Source: Nematopogon swammerdamellus (taxonomy: Eukaryota > Arthropoda > Insecta > Lepidoptera > Adelidae). From it: a stretch of 64,000 nt of DNA. Below, one piece after another: positions 30,201 to 40,439 of the stretch. Location: positions 14,045,347 through 14,109,346 of the forward strand of contig OX336355.1 of NCBI GenBank assembly GCA_946902875.1, given 5' to 3'. Position 1 is the stretch's first letter; each line of letters starts with the position of its first letter. The position numbers and the translations under genes were made by a program. Under the pieces are notes generated by a model, which saw only the letters and a program-made list of their open reading frames with translations, did no database searches and was not told the origin of the DNA.

Positions 30201-30285
30201 GCCCCAGGCTGCTAGCAGCGGTATCACTATTATTTGTTGTCATCTTGTTTAGTAACTTACATGCTACTACATATTAGTGTAGGTT

Positions 30286-30302
30286 CTTTACTTCTGACAC
30301 CA
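30286..30302 (-). promoter_or_regulatory. Primer-binding site of Gypsy-type element
   Basis: Directly inside the 5' LTR the minus strand reads TGGTGTCAGAAGTAAAG, the TGGnnnCAGAAG form of a tRNA 3'-end complement (possibly Leu-type; not verified). Confidence 0.6.
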
Positions 30303-30451
30303 TGTTTTGTAATAAGTATAATAAAATTACTAGCATGTTCAATCAATCCATCTTTTATTAAGTAAACAATGCTCCATCACCATGACAACAACCACAGATG
30401 TCCTCACCAAGATTATATATTTTAATTTTTAAACATAGAACATATACAACA
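30303..30451 (-). repeat. 5' LTR of Gypsy-type element
   Basis: 149 bp, same sequence as 25283-25431 by eye. Confidence 0.93.
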
Positions 30452-30482
30452 ATGCTCTGTGTCCTAGACTCTCAACCCTGAA

Positions 30483-30768
30483 GGCCGGTTTATATTATCT
30501 TAGTGTTTAGGAGAGTGCTTTAGTTCAACTAGAGAGGCCACTTGTGCACTCTCCTAAAGTTCTCACTAAATTCTCAGTTTACACACAGATAAGTAACGAG
30601 GATAATGACGCGCTGGGGTGTCACTGGAAACAAAAATAAAAACCAATCCTATTTTGATTCTAATTGAAAGGCAAGTGGAACCGTACTAAAGCAAGTAGCG
30701 TTTACACGTTTCTACTAAGGTACTCTCCTAAACCACTCTAATAAACACTAAGATAATGTAAACCGGCC
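30483..30768. mobile_element. MITE with about 30-bp inverted repeats
   Basis: GGCCGGTTTATATTATCTTA then GTGTTTAGGAGAG at the left; inverted TAAACACTAAGATAATGTAA then ACCGGCC at the right. 286 bp, non-coding, superfamily unknown. Confidence 0.7.
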
Positions 30769-31021
30769 ATGACCCATGAACTCACTTAAACGAACAAACG
30801 AATATCGAATTCCCTTGATTCGGTTTCGGCTCTATGACGTCACAGCTGTGAGCGAGAGTAATCAGAATTGATCCCGAGCCACTCGTGGTTGGTTGGTTTG
30901 GTTGGTGTAGTGTTGTCTGTGGTGTTGCTATGCAATGCATCGATACGACTTTATCCAATCCCTCGAATCCCTCAATCCTTCACTCCTACTCCTTCGCCCG
31001 GAGCCAACCAATAGACGGAGG

Positions 31022-31130
31022 TGACACGCTAGGTTTTCATCAGTTCAGTCCATCAGTCTGGTTAAACCATGGTCCAGCCAGACTGACCGTTTAATCTAAA
31101 TTGATGGATGGATGGTTTGGACTGATGGAC
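31022..31130. repeat. Transposon end of the family at 40.6 kb
   Basis: ACACGCTAGGTTTTCATCAG then TTCAGTCCATCAGTCTGG and AACCATGGTCCAGCC match 40627-40684. Confidence 0.6.
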
Positions 31131-31298
31131 CCAAAGAATATAATACTTCTAGGGCGTAGAAGCACAAGCCCATACAAAATTTGTTTGCCTATGTTTTAAC
31201 CTTGGTGGCGCCAAATGCGGCCACTGCGGCGTCTTTCAGAACTAGCACTTGGTGGGAATTGGCGGGAATTTCGAATTAAATTTATTTTTAGTAGGTAC

Positions 31299-31430
31299 TG
31301 CACATTTAGCCAAACTGTGACCATTTCACACTGATATTTCTAAAATTGTCAGCCCACTCTGACTGAGCAGGCAGAACTGACAATTTTAGAACTATCAATG
31401 TGAGATGGTCACAGTTTAGCTAAATGTGCC
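31299..31430. mobile_element. Hairpin MITE, imperfect inverted repeat
   Basis: TGCACATTTAGCCAAACTGT and CTAAAATTGTCAG pair with CTGACAATTTTAG and ACAGTTTAGCTAAATGTGC across a short loop near 31365. Confidence 0.7.
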
Positions 31431-32150
31431 AAATAAATAACATCATGAGTACACAACAAATGCTCTTTTATTACGAAATGAAGTGTTTGTACAAGTAAAC
31501 TATTACACAAGTAAATATTAAAGTAAATAAGCAATTTCATCCAAATAATTGGCACAAACCGTACAACATAGGAAACTGTACATAATAAGTTTGTTTTATG
31601 ATATTTTTTTGTTTGTTTTTCTCTTAACAATTTTTTATATGGTGAAATTCGCCTACAACAACTTGGCTTATAACAAGTATGTACATAATAACTCATAAAT
31701 CAATGTTTATATATAATGAACATCCTCATATTACTACATACTTACAATATTACCCTTACATAATATAATTACAAATAAACGATTTCCTCGAACATTTCAT
31801 AAAACAATTCGTCTTTATCTGTTTGAGCTGGGGCGCTTTACAAATGAAGTTTTCTAAATTATTTATTAAATGTGACTGACCTTGTAAGATACATTTTGTA
31901 CTACGACTGTGCGCCACTATGCCACTAATGGTCACAGTTTTTAGTCCAGCAAGAATTGCTGGACTGTGGGATTGTTGTTATTTCCACAGCTCGATCTTAC
32001 GCCCCCAAACATGTTTTCTAAATTGTCTTGATTTAGACAGGTTGAGACTAAATAAAAGTCTAGACGTTGTAACATTTTAAACAAACGCTCAAGTGCTTCT
32101 ATTGTAGCAATCCACTCATTTTGGGAAGGTGGAATGGCCCTCGCTCCTTA
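31431..32150. other. AT-rich intergenic stretch
   Basis: No gene or bounded element recognised. A small palindrome (GTCCAGCAAGAATTGCTGGAC) lies near 31947. Confidence 0.4.
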
Positions 32151-32156
32151 CCACTT

Positions 32157-32251
32157 TCAATGTTTAATGGCTTGCTTGTGTTGTTGCCCAAATAGCTGGT
32201 CCACATCTTCTACGAGGTTCGCCGTTGTCACTGCTTGCAGGGGCAGCTCAC
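32157..32251 (-). CDS. Possible terminal exon of unknown gene
   Basis: After a TTACAG acceptor the minus strand is open for about 31 codons (ELPLQAVTTANLVEDVDQLF then GQQHKQAIKH) to TGA. Composition looks coding, but no family is recognised and no upstream exon was found. Could be the end of a transposon gene. Confidence 0.25.
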
Positions 32252-32399
32252 CTGTAACATATTAGGAGTAATGAGCTTGTATGTATATAATACTAGCATT
32301 TACCCGTGACTGCGTGCGCATTTGTATTAACTGTTCAGCCCACTGGCTGACGGCATGCCGTGGCGTAGAAGTAAATTGATTGATTGGTTTCGGATTGAT

Positions 32400-32600
32400 T
32401 GATTGATTGATTTGCAGTGGTAAGTGTTACCACCTTGTAAGGATGGAAAGGATTTCCTTGCAGTGGTTTCCTTCACTCGCCGGAGCGACGACGGGCAAAT
32501 TGTGAAGACTTTTACAAGGACTGGGATTCAAACCCACAACCTCGCACTTGAGAGGCCAGTAAAGCCCCAGAAACTGAGTGACTCATAGCTTATGCTGTCA
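32400..32600 (-). repeat. tRNA-like/SINE fragment with GATT repeat
   Basis: A (GATT)n run at 32396-32412, then on the minus strand a B-box-like GGGTTTGAATCCCAGTCC near 32520-32540. Looks like a diverged SINE head; boundaries unclear. Confidence 0.35.
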
Positions 32601-32807
32601 ATTTCACTCACATATTTTCTTCGGATTGACTTCCATAAGTATTGTACCTACATACCATTGGTCTTACCTTTCAAAATTGTTCAAGTTAAGTGAAGGAAAT
32701 CTGTGATATGATCGTGCTGCTTCGACCGCGTGTTTTGCAGAAGACGCCCCACATTTTACGGACTTTCATGGTGTTATCTGGGAAACAACACACCAAGATT
32801 TTATTTA

Positions 32808-33710
32808 TAATTTCTTTATTTTCACGTTTTTTCATCATACAGGTACATATTTATATTAATTTTATATAATTATAAAATAAAATAGCTATACAAAATTAAT
32901 AAAAACAGAGAAAAACAAAAAAACGGTATTCTCGCCGGCGGCGGGAGGCGGACCTCCAAGCACGCCGGCGGGTGCAGGCCATGGCTACGGAGCTCTCCGG
33001 GACGACGCGAGGCAAGCTACGAGCGATAGGTGGTGGTACTAGACACGTAGGCCACCACCACCCCCATCTCGGAGAGCTCCGTATCCACCGGCTGCGGGGC
33101 GACGACACGCAGTCCTTTCATGGATGTTGATCCTCGTGCGTGCGCCGCTGTTGCGCACCGTACCGCCACGCCGGTAGCGGGGGCTGTAGTCAGAGCACAG
33201 AGCCCCGATAGCCCCAAGCAGGCCGGTTGATGTGGCGGACATCGTCTTCCCGTCGTAGGTCTTGTGGCGGGAGCACGATGTTGTTCGTCGTCGTCGCCGG
33301 CAGATGTCGGCGATGCAGCGGCGAACCTTGGTGGTGGGTGTGCGCTGTCGTGGAAGAAGTGGCAGGTAAGCGAAACACAGGTACACGTCAACGTCGTCGT
33401 CGTCGGTGTAAGCGAGGAAGGCGGCGTAATCGTGCGGGGCAGCGGCGCGCTGCTGGCGCGGCAGACTCCACGCAAGCTGCAGTGCGCCCTCACCGCGCCC
33501 TCCTCTGGCCCGGAGCGGGGACGCCGGTCGTGTCGTGTCCCTGTCTTCTGCCGTGCTGTCTTTGACAAGTCGTCACCATATTCTGGGGGTGCCGAGCGGC
33601 GGCGCTGGTGGTGGTCGCATGGTGTTACACACCATGCGAGGTGCTGCGCCGGTGGTGGTGGGGTCGCGCAAACACGCGAACTCGGTTTCTTCGTCCTCAA
33701 AACTCGGTTT
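32808..33710 (-). mobile_element. Retroposon G, longer copy
   Basis: Shares 32808-33000 with 8806-9001 and extends about 700 bp further into GC-rich sequence. Several frames are open because of composition. One minus-strand frame (MKGLRVVAPQPVDTELSEMG) looks protein-like but is not recognised. Confidence 0.5.
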
Positions 33711-34333
33711 AATTTTTTTTCATTTCATTCAATTTATAAGATTATTAGTACCTACATACTTTGATTTGTGGTCGGCCGTTGTAGACAGTAACCTAAATTG
33801 GTTTGCTACTGCAGGAGTTGAATGAGAGGGGAGTCATAAATATATTCTAAGGCTGCAGTACATTTATCGGATAGGACTGAGTCAATAAACACCTTACCTA
33901 ATTAACCAGCAGCATTGTTTTTTTTTCATTGTGTTTCTCTCGTAATAGAGAACTAGAGGCGTATTTCAATTTCCTGTACACAAAGGCGTGCGGCATACAT
34001 AATTTAATGGATGATATGATACTGCACATTTTCAGGTTATGTTTATTTTGACAATTTTCACTACAACCCTACTTGGGTAATATAATAACTTACTCTGTAC
34101 TACAGACAAAGGCGAGCATCCAATAAATAACATGCTCTAACATTATGTTATTTGGAAAATATAGGAGATATCGTGGAAAAATATGAAATATTGACAAGTA
34201 TCAAAAGCACTTAATCTTACCTCCGTGAAGCTGTAGGTACACTGCACTTCACCCAAATACTTTTACTGTTTGCTGCAAGCTTGGTGCATTCGTTTTCGAA
34301 CGAAAAATTATAGTAAAAGGCATAACTCGTGTT
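33711..34333. other. Intergenic sequence, nothing recognised
   Basis: AT-rich, no bounded repeat and no supported gene. Confidence 0.4.
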
Positions 34334-34340
34334 TTTACGT

Positions 34341-34371
<31 letters not shown>

Positions 34372-34625
34372 GGCCATCACACTTAATTCGTGTATTTATG
34401 CCAAAGTCCCGTATTTAGAGTTATATAGAAGTTGCATGAGCAAAACATTTATATTTAGTCATTAAAACCAATCATATTGAAAAGGTAAAAAAAAAACGCG
34501 CATACTACGAAACAAGCGAACAGTGAACAGCTTGCATGCATGAAAATAATAAAAGAAAGTAAGTATACCTAAAAAGAAACACGATATTATACAACTATAA
34601 AAGAAAATACACATTATTTCTATAT

Positions 34626-37600
34626 TTACAGTTTTATGTTGTTCTCTGCAATAAATTTAGCTATTAATTTCAGTATTTTGAGATTGTTAATAATCAGTAG
34701 ACAATTAATGTTAGTGGGGAGGGGAACTTTAAATGATGGTAATGAAGAGTACAGTGGCGGAGTATTATTATTTAAGGGACATGTAAAAAAAATATGATTT
34801 AAATCACCCTCTTCCAAGCCGCATTCACACACGGATGAGTCTAAGATGTGGAGCCTGGCCAGGTGGACGGGAGAGCAACAGTGGCCGAGCCTAAGTCTGC
34901 ATATAACAGAAGTGGCAACTTTAGATATGTTTAATTTATAAAACCACGGTCGCGCTGGAATACTTGCCTGGAACTGGGCATAATGTGAACCTTTATGTTT
35001 ACTAGATGATTTCCAAACATTAGACCAGGATTGGGATAAATAAGATTGAGACAATGAAACCAAGTCATGAGAGTAATTGACATATGGAAATTTGTCCCCC
35101 CGGACCACAGCATCCTTAGCAAGGGCATCAGCACGCTCGTTGCCTACGATGCCGCAGTGCGATGGAATCCAGGCCAGGACGATCTCCTTTTTATTAAGGC
35201 AATTAAAGATTAAAGACTTTATATTAAAAATTATGGGATTATGCAATTTGGTGTAAAAAGGGTTTTGCACAAGGGCCTGCAGTGCACTAAGTGAATCTGT
35301 AAATATGATAACTTTTTCCAAGTTTTGAAATACATTCACAAATTTAACTGCTTCCAGTAAAGCTGTGCACTCTCCTGTATAGACTGAAGTCTCCGGGGGG
35401 CATTTAATTATTTGATAAGTATTGCTACTTTTATGATAAACTGCGGCCCCTACACTACCTTTCTCTGATAATTTTGAAGCGTCGGTAAAGATAAGATCCC
35501 AACCTTGCCAATCTTTAGAGATGATAGAGTTAAATAATTTATCGGCTTTTTTAGAATCTTTATCTATACCAAAATTTTTTATAACATCAGGTTGGTAGAT
35601 GACTGCCTCGTATGGAGTCATGTATATGGGAAGATGAGGCGATCGATGCACTGGAGCTCGAAGATAATTAAACTTTCGGAAGCTACGAACCAATCTAGTT
35701 GCTGGTTTATTAGTCCAATATGGTTTTTCAAATGACAATACAGAAAGAAGTTGCAGTTTGGGAATAAGAGGATGACTTGAAAGTTGTCTGGCCTTAAAAA
35801 TAAATCTGTCAGCCAAAAACTGACGACGTAAAAACAGAGGAGGGTCAACACACTCGACCTGAAGAGCATTGACTGGACTGGATTTCATAGCTCCCGTTAT
35901 GATGCGAAGGCACTTGGATTGGATCCGATCGAGCTTCTGCATAGCAGATTTGTTAGAAGGTTCCAATATAAAAGTGCCATAGTCAAGATGGCTTCGTATG
36001 AGAGCATTGTAAATTAATTTAAGTGAAAATGGATGGGCACCCCACCACACTCCAGCAAGAGTGCGTATTATATTAATATTTTTTTCACATTTTTTAACTA
36101 TTTGCTCCACATGCGGAGCACCAGACATTTTGGAGTCTAAAATTACGCCTAAGAATTTAGCCTGATTAGAAGTGGGAATGCGAACATCTTTATAACATAT
36201 GTCTATACGAGGTATGAGCCTTTTCCTAGAGAAGACTACTATGGAACTCTTGGGCGCCGATAAGTCTAGGCCGTGAGCATCAAGCCATGATGACAAAGAT
36301 AAGATGGCACGGCTAACCGAGCCAGCAGCGTCTGGGATTAATTTATGAGAAGCATAAATAAGAAGATCATCGGCATACTGTAAAACACGGGCAAAAGGAT
36401 TTATAGCTCTGTCAAGGTCGTGGGTGTACAAGTTGTATAGAAGGGGGCTCAGGACTGAACCCTGGGGCAGTCCCTTCCAAACGACCCTGGCATCAGTCAC
36501 AACATTTTCCGACCGAAGAACTATGGTTCTTTCAGTGAGTATATTTAAAACAAAAGATACAAATTTCTCTGGAACTCTTAGATGAATCAATTTCTGCCTG
36601 AGAATTGGAAGGATGACATTGTCGTAAGCGGCTGAAATGTCCAAAAAGGCAGCGACAATTGATTCATTCCGGCTAAATGAAAGTCGGATATCCGTACTAA
36701 TTATACCGAGACTGTCCATGGTACTTTTGCCTTTTCTAAAGCCAAACTGACTTTTGGCCAAAAGGCCCCTACTTTCCAATAACCACTCGAGCCTATTTTT
36801 CACCAAGTGTTCTGTGATCTTTAAGAGCGTGGCCGAAAGGGCAATAGGTCGATAAGAGGAACCATCATTAGGGTCTTTCTGTGGCTTGAGAATGGGAATA
36901 ATTAACTGCCTTTTCCAGTCAGCTGGAATTACACCGATTTCAACTATTTTGTTAATGATTTGGAGATAATAATTGAGTGTGGGCTCACTAGCATGCTTAA
37001 GAAACGAATATGGGATGCCATCTAACCCAGGGGAAGAATCCTTGACATGATTAGTAACTAACTTAAGTTCTCTGAGCAAGAAAGGAGCATCTATGGGAGA
37101 ACTGTAAGGGGGAGACACGTAGACTAAAGGCAATTCTTCAAAACGAGGAGCCGATGGAGGAGCCAGTTTATTTAAAAAAGACTCTTTCCATAAGTCAGAA
37201 GTAGCTTTATAATTTGAATTGTCAATAAAAGCCGAAAGATATCTCTTTACATTCTGCCAGACTAGGCTAGCTGAAGTAGATGGGGAGATGGATGAACAAA
37301 AACGTTTCCAACCCAGACGTTTTTTTTCCAGAAGCGTACGCTTGGTTCTTGCTTGAGTTTTCTGAAGCTCTAAGTAGTTAAGCCATGACATGTCCTTTGC
37401 GTATTTAAGCTCGCTTTCATTTCGGGAGCGAATCGACTCAGTACAGTCAGAATCCCACCATGGAGGAGACGAGCGGTGAGTCTTGAACTGTTTTATAGGT
37501 AAAATCTCATCAGCAACCCGGATGAGAGTATCAACAAACTGTGAGTAACAAGAGGTGACATTATCTGCTGAAGGAATAGGCAGACACATGATATTATCTT

Positions 37601-38339
37601 CAACTGCAGAGCTAAAGCTATACCAATCAGCTCTTTCTAAGCGATACTTCAGTAAGGGGATAGTTTGAATGGGGCTAATATTACCAGACATGGGAAGGGA
37701 CAAGATAATTGGAAAGTGATCACTACCATAAGTGCTAACAAGAGTACGCCAGGAGAGAAGTGATGCCAGTTCCGGGGAACATAAGGACAAGTCAACTGCA
37801 CTAGGATTCTGGAATGGGGAAACACGACGAGTCGGAGACCCATCATTAAGAACACAGATGTTAAGTTCGTCCAAAATATCGGCCAACCGATTTCCAGCCA
37901 AGCCGCTCTCGGACGAACCCCACATTGTGTGGTGACAATTAAGGTCACCGAGTAAAAGGAAAGGCTTAGAAATTGATTCGAACAGTAGCTTCAAGTCACT
38001 AAGGGATGATGATGAAGGATGAGGAATATAAATAGAAATAATAGTGAAACCCTTCACCCCCACAGCTACGGCATTAATACCGTCTCTGAGGGGAGGAAGA
38101 GTTATAATAGAGAAAGGAATTTTACTATTTACAAATAAGGCGCAACCGCCTTTGCCATCGCATCTGTCGTCCCGCAGGCTGGCATAGCCAGGAACTCTAA
38201 AATGAGAATCTGGCTTGAGCCAAGTCTCCGAGACTGCAGACACAATAGGTTTAAATTTATTTAAAAGAAAAATAAAATCAGATTTATTTTTAATTATACT
38301 TCGACAATTCCACTGAAGAATCGACTCGAAGTGAGCCAT
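34626..38339 (-). CDS. LINE ORF2 (endonuclease, reverse transcriptase, RNase H)
   Basis: Start chosen at MAHFESILQWNCRS (38339), the first ATG before the endonuclease; the frame is open from 38399. APE endonuclease: QWNCRS, VSETWL, GDLNCHHTMWG, GSDHFPI. RT: SSPGLDGIPYSFLK, YRPIALS, FGFRKGKST, AFLDISAAYD, GLPQGSVLSPLLYNLY, YADDLLIYA. RNase H: FTDASK, GECTALLEA, FTDSLSAL, ERADALAKDA. A terminal Cys/His segment (VCECGLEEGDLNHIFFTC) follows. No stop or frameshift; catalytic residues look intact. It performs target-primed reverse transcription. Confidence 0.93.
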   Translation of the reverse strand: MAHFESILQWNCRSIIKNKSDFIFLLNKFKPIVSAVSETWLKPDSHFRVPGYASLRDDRCDGKGGCALFVNSKIPFSIITLPPLRDGINAVAVGVKGFTIISIYIPHPSSSSLSDLKLLFESISKPFLLLGDLNCHHTMWGSSESGLAGNRLADILDELNICVLNDGSPTRRVSPFQNPSAVDLSLCSPELASLLSWRTLVSTYGSDHFPIILSLPMSGNISPIQTIPLLKYRLERADWYSFSSAVEDNIMCLPIPSADNVTSCYSQFVDTLIRVADEILPIKQFKTHRSSPPWWDSDCTESIRSRNESELKYAKDMSWLNYLELQKTQARTKRTLLEKKRLGWKRFCSSISPSTSASLVWQNVKRYLSAFIDNSNYKATSDLWKESFLNKLAPPSAPRFEELPLVYVSPPYSSPIDAPFLLRELKLVTNHVKDSSPGLDGIPYSFLKHASEPTLNYYLQIINKIVEIGVIPADWKRQLIIPILKPQKDPNDGSSYRPIALSATLLKITEHLVKNRLEWLLESRGLLAKSQFGFRKGKSTMDSLGIISTDIRLSFSRNESIVAAFLDISAAYDNVILPILRQKLIHLRVPEKFVSFVLNILTERTIVLRSENVVTDARVVWKGLPQGSVLSPLLYNLYTHDLDRAINPFARVLQYADDLLIYASHKLIPDAAGSVSRAILSLSSWLDAHGLDLSAPKSSIVVFSRKRLIPRIDICYKDVRIPTSNQAKFLGVILDSKMSGAPHVEQIVKKCEKNINIIRTLAGVWWGAHPFSLKLIYNALIRSHLDYGTFILEPSNKSAMQKLDRIQSKCLRIITGAMKSSPVNALQVECVDPPLFLRRQFLADRFIFKARQLSSHPLIPKLQLLSVLSFEKPYWTNKPATRLVRSFRKFNYLRAPVHRSPHLPIYMTPYEAVIYQPDVIKNFGIDKDSKKADKLFNSIISKDWQGWDLIFTDASKLSEKGSVGAAVYHKSSNTYQIIKCPPETSVYTGECTALLEAVKFVNVFQNLEKVIIFTDSLSALQALVQNPFYTKLHNPIIFNIKSLIFNCLNKKEIVLAWIPSHCGIVGNERADALAKDAVVRGDKFPYVNYSHDLVSLSQSYLSQSWSNVWKSSSKHKGSHYAQFQASIPARPWFYKLNISKVATSVICRLRLGHCCSPVHLARLHILDSSVCECGLEEGDLNHIFFTCPLNNNTPPLYSSLPSFKVPLPTNINCLLIINNLKILKLIAKFIAENNIKL

Positions 38340-39876
38340 CGCTGGCCGAGAGAGAGAGAGGAGTTTGAGTATTGGAAGCAGCGTGGTACGGTAAAGCATT
38401 TGATGATTTCAAAAAAGCCAAAAAGTTAATAAAGAGGCCATGGATGTCCCCAAGGTCGACACCATTTTCAGGACTCAGAGAATTCTGAGATTGTAAGGCA
38501 CACCCATTCTGGGACGGAGAAGAATTAAATTCATTAAGCATTTTTTGATGAGCCTTCCTGTCGTAACCCTGTGACAAAGGGGCACGAGCACGAGGTTGAG
38601 AAGTTATAGTTTTCCTGTGAGAAGAGGTCGGAATGGAAGGATTATTAATTTTGGAAATGAAGGGTTTACTGGCCTGAGAGAAGGTGGATGACGAAACTAC
38701 ATCTGCATAGGAACGCTTAGGAGCCGAGAAACGTCTGGCAGCCTGTGCGTAAGAAATAGCCTCTTGGGCCATTACCGACTTAATATTCTCTTGTCTAGAG
38801 CGCTCTGGACATTTTTTATTAATAGAGAAATGCCTGCCTTCACAGTACATACAGCAAGAGTTTTCTTCCGAAAGGTTACACTCGTCTCCAGAGTGCGACT
38901 GAGCACACTTGAAGCATCGAGGCTTAGAGCGGCACTGGGCCTTGGTGTGCCCATATCGGCAACACTGAAAACATTGAATGGTGGGATATTTGTATATCTC
39001 CACTGGAAGGGAGTTGTACATAAGAGTTACTCGAGAAGGAAGCGTTTGACCGTCAAACGTCAGGACAACGGATTGAGTCGGTTTCCAAACTGGGTTGCCA
39101 TCTACAAAAGTTTTAAAATTGAGCCTTCTGGCCTTCAAAACTTTGCCGCCCTCGGGAACTCCCAGCTCCTCGAGAAGTTCTTCAGGGGAAGCATCAGTCG
39201 GGACTCCCCTGACCAAACCGAGTCTAGTAATATTAAATGATGGAACAAATGCCTTATACATAATATGATTGTCTACAATATTATTTAAAAATGTGTTGGC
39301 GAAATTTGCTGTAGCAAACTCTACTGAGACACGGTTACGTCCGACACGCGTAACGCCTCCGTCCACGATGCCACTGAAACCAGTTCGTTTGAGAAATTTG
39401 CCAAAATGAATTGGATGGAGCACAGTTCCTGCAGATGGGTCTGACTCAACACGTTGAACGTGAATAACAAAGGGAGCACGATCGTGGTCCCTATATACAA
39501 GTATGTTAGATGAAGAGGCAGTTGGATTTTTCTGTGATGGAGGAATGATAGAAGAACTCTCCGTCGACCTGACCGTATGACAAGAGGTCGTCTCAGAGTC
39601 AGAGCTGCTGGTACTGCTCTTCTCTTGGAGACGATCCTCCTTCCTCCTGCGTTTCCGCTCTGCTTGCTTCTTCCATTTCGACTTTTCCCCAGTGACTCTT
39701 TTCAGAGACTGAGAATCTTCAATTGTTATATATTCCGCCACCGGAATCTCCGATGCCGGGAGTGACACATTCATAATATTATTTTCTAAACTTCCTAAAT
39801 ATGGGTTAGGACCCAATTGAGAATCATACATAGGCATAGGCGGGTCAGGGGGATCAGGAGGTTTTTTCACCTCCAT
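38290..39876 (-). CDS. LINE ORF1 (gag-like, CCHC zinc knuckles)
   Basis: 528 codons. The N-terminal part is basic and Ser-rich. A central RRM-like region (GVTRVGRNRVSVEFATANFA, GLVRGVPTDASPEELLEELG) is followed by three Cys/His knuckles from about residue 305 (CFQCCRYGHTKAQC, CFKCAQSHSGDEC, CCMYCEGRHFSINKKC), typical of Jockey/I gag. Binds element RNA and forms the particle. It ends 50 bp inside the overlap with the ORF2 frame, which is in the +1 frame relative to ORF1. Confidence 0.9.
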   Translation of the reverse strand: MEVKKPPDPPDPPMPMYDSQLGPNPYLGSLENNIMNVSLPASEIPVAEYITIEDSQSLKRVTGEKSKWKKQAERKRRRKEDRLQEKSSTSSSDSETTSCHTVRSTESSSIIPPSQKNPTASSSNILVYRDHDRAPFVIHVQRVESDPSAGTVLHPIHFGKFLKRTGFSGIVDGGVTRVGRNRVSVEFATANFANTFLNNIVDNHIMYKAFVPSFNITRLGLVRGVPTDASPEELLEELGVPEGGKVLKARRLNFKTFVDGNPVWKPTQSVVLTFDGQTLPSRVTLMYNSLPVEIYKYPTIQCFQCCRYGHTKAQCRSKPRCFKCAQSHSGDECNLSEENSCCMYCEGRHFSINKKCPERSRQENIKSVMAQEAISYAQAARRFSAPKRSYADVVSSSTFSQASKPFISKINNPSIPTSSHRKTITSQPRARAPLSQGYDRKAHQKMLNEFNSSPSQNGCALQSQNSLSPENGVDLGDIHGLFINFLAFLKSSNALPYHAASNTQTPLSLSASDGSLRVDSSVELSKYN

Positions 39877-40045
39877 GATAAAAAATTTAAAGATCTACAC
39901 TTAGAAAAGAATAATACGATACAAACTGCACGCAAACTAACACCAACACTATTTTCGTAAGTATATAACCAGAAAAAAAGCCGGAGATTTTCAAAAACAC
40001 ATGCAACAACCTTCAACCACTTGACAGGACCTCCTTTACGTAGTT

Positions 40046-40439
40046 GATTCTTTTCTTTGGGTAAAATTTCCTAAATGCTGGAATCCATAATGTTACCAGG
40101 TAAAAAATGTAAAAATGCTCAATTCGATTTGAATTGAATAAAAAAACTTTCTTACCACTGTCTGAAATTACTGATTAAGCAATTATGTGGAGAAAATATT
40201 ATATTTTACTGTTCCGTATTTTTTTACAGATGTATAACTGTTAAAATCGTGCTTACTTCGTGAAATTAGTTTGATAAATTTCCCCATAAAACCCTGGAAC
40301 TGGCAATTCAGTAATAGCGGGGAAGTGCAGTGTTGTCTCTTTCATTTTGCATGAATTTTCTGTAGAACTGTTCCTCTCGAAATGTGGCCACTGACCTTCA
40401 AAACCAAAGAATATAATTCAAAACATAGGCCACGACAGC
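40046..40439. other. Intergenic sequence, nothing recognised
   Basis: AT-rich, no gene or repeat boundary found. Confidence 0.4.

Larger units (their letters stand above)
25448..30243 (-). pseudogene. Gypsy-type gag-pol, interrupted by two retroposons
   Basis: The first segment (27217-30243, 1008 codons) has gag with two CCHC knuckles (CSKCGMNHNFAQC at about 221, CNACGGENHFAKMC at about 240), protease (LDTGAE at about 304), RT with YFDD, RNase H (IQSDSSKDGLG, ETDHKPL) and the integrase HHCC finger (HSAHQG, CKSCEKF). The integrase core resumes at 26270-26760 (MDICT, VCDNMPFDS, NGLAEKS supply the DDE). The C-terminal part is at 25448-25928. The breaks are SINE-type insertions at 26765-27200 and 25929-26264; otherwise the frames are open. 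Encodes the capsid and replication enzymes of the element. Confidence 0.9.
25283..30451 (-). mobile_element. Gypsy/mag-type LTR retrotransposon, complete with LTRs and target duplication
   Basis: 5169 bp, LTRs at both ends beginning TG and ending CA, 5-bp duplication ATGCT at 25278-25282 and 30452-30456. Order on the minus strand: LTR, primer-binding site, gag-pol, polypurine tract, LTR. A single gag-pol frame without env fits the mag lineage. Two SINE-type insertions break pol. Confidence 0.93.
24354..30875. repeat. 21-bp perfect inverted repeat pair around the Gypsy region
   Basis: GGATCAATTCTGATTACTCT(C) at 24354-24374 has its exact inverse at 30855-30875. Could be the ends of a large composite element or two copies of the same repeat; no target duplication was identified. 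Confidence 0.45.
34343..40034 (-). mobile_element. Full-length LINE (RNase H-bearing, I/Jockey superfamily) with A tail and target duplication
   Basis: 29-nt A tail (T run 34343-34371) and an 11-bp duplication TTTACGTAGTT at 34334-34344 and 40035-40045. ORF1 38290-39876 and ORF2 up to 38399 are both open and overlap. The 5' end at 40034 reads GGTCCTGTCAAGTGGTTGAA on the minus strand. With no visible lesion, it may be recently mobile. Confidence 0.93.

Noticed and set aside
32896..33825. Overlapping Arg/Pro/Thr-rich ORFs
   Set aside because: Open in several frames because of high GC; the segment is a dispersed retroposon and no family is recognised.
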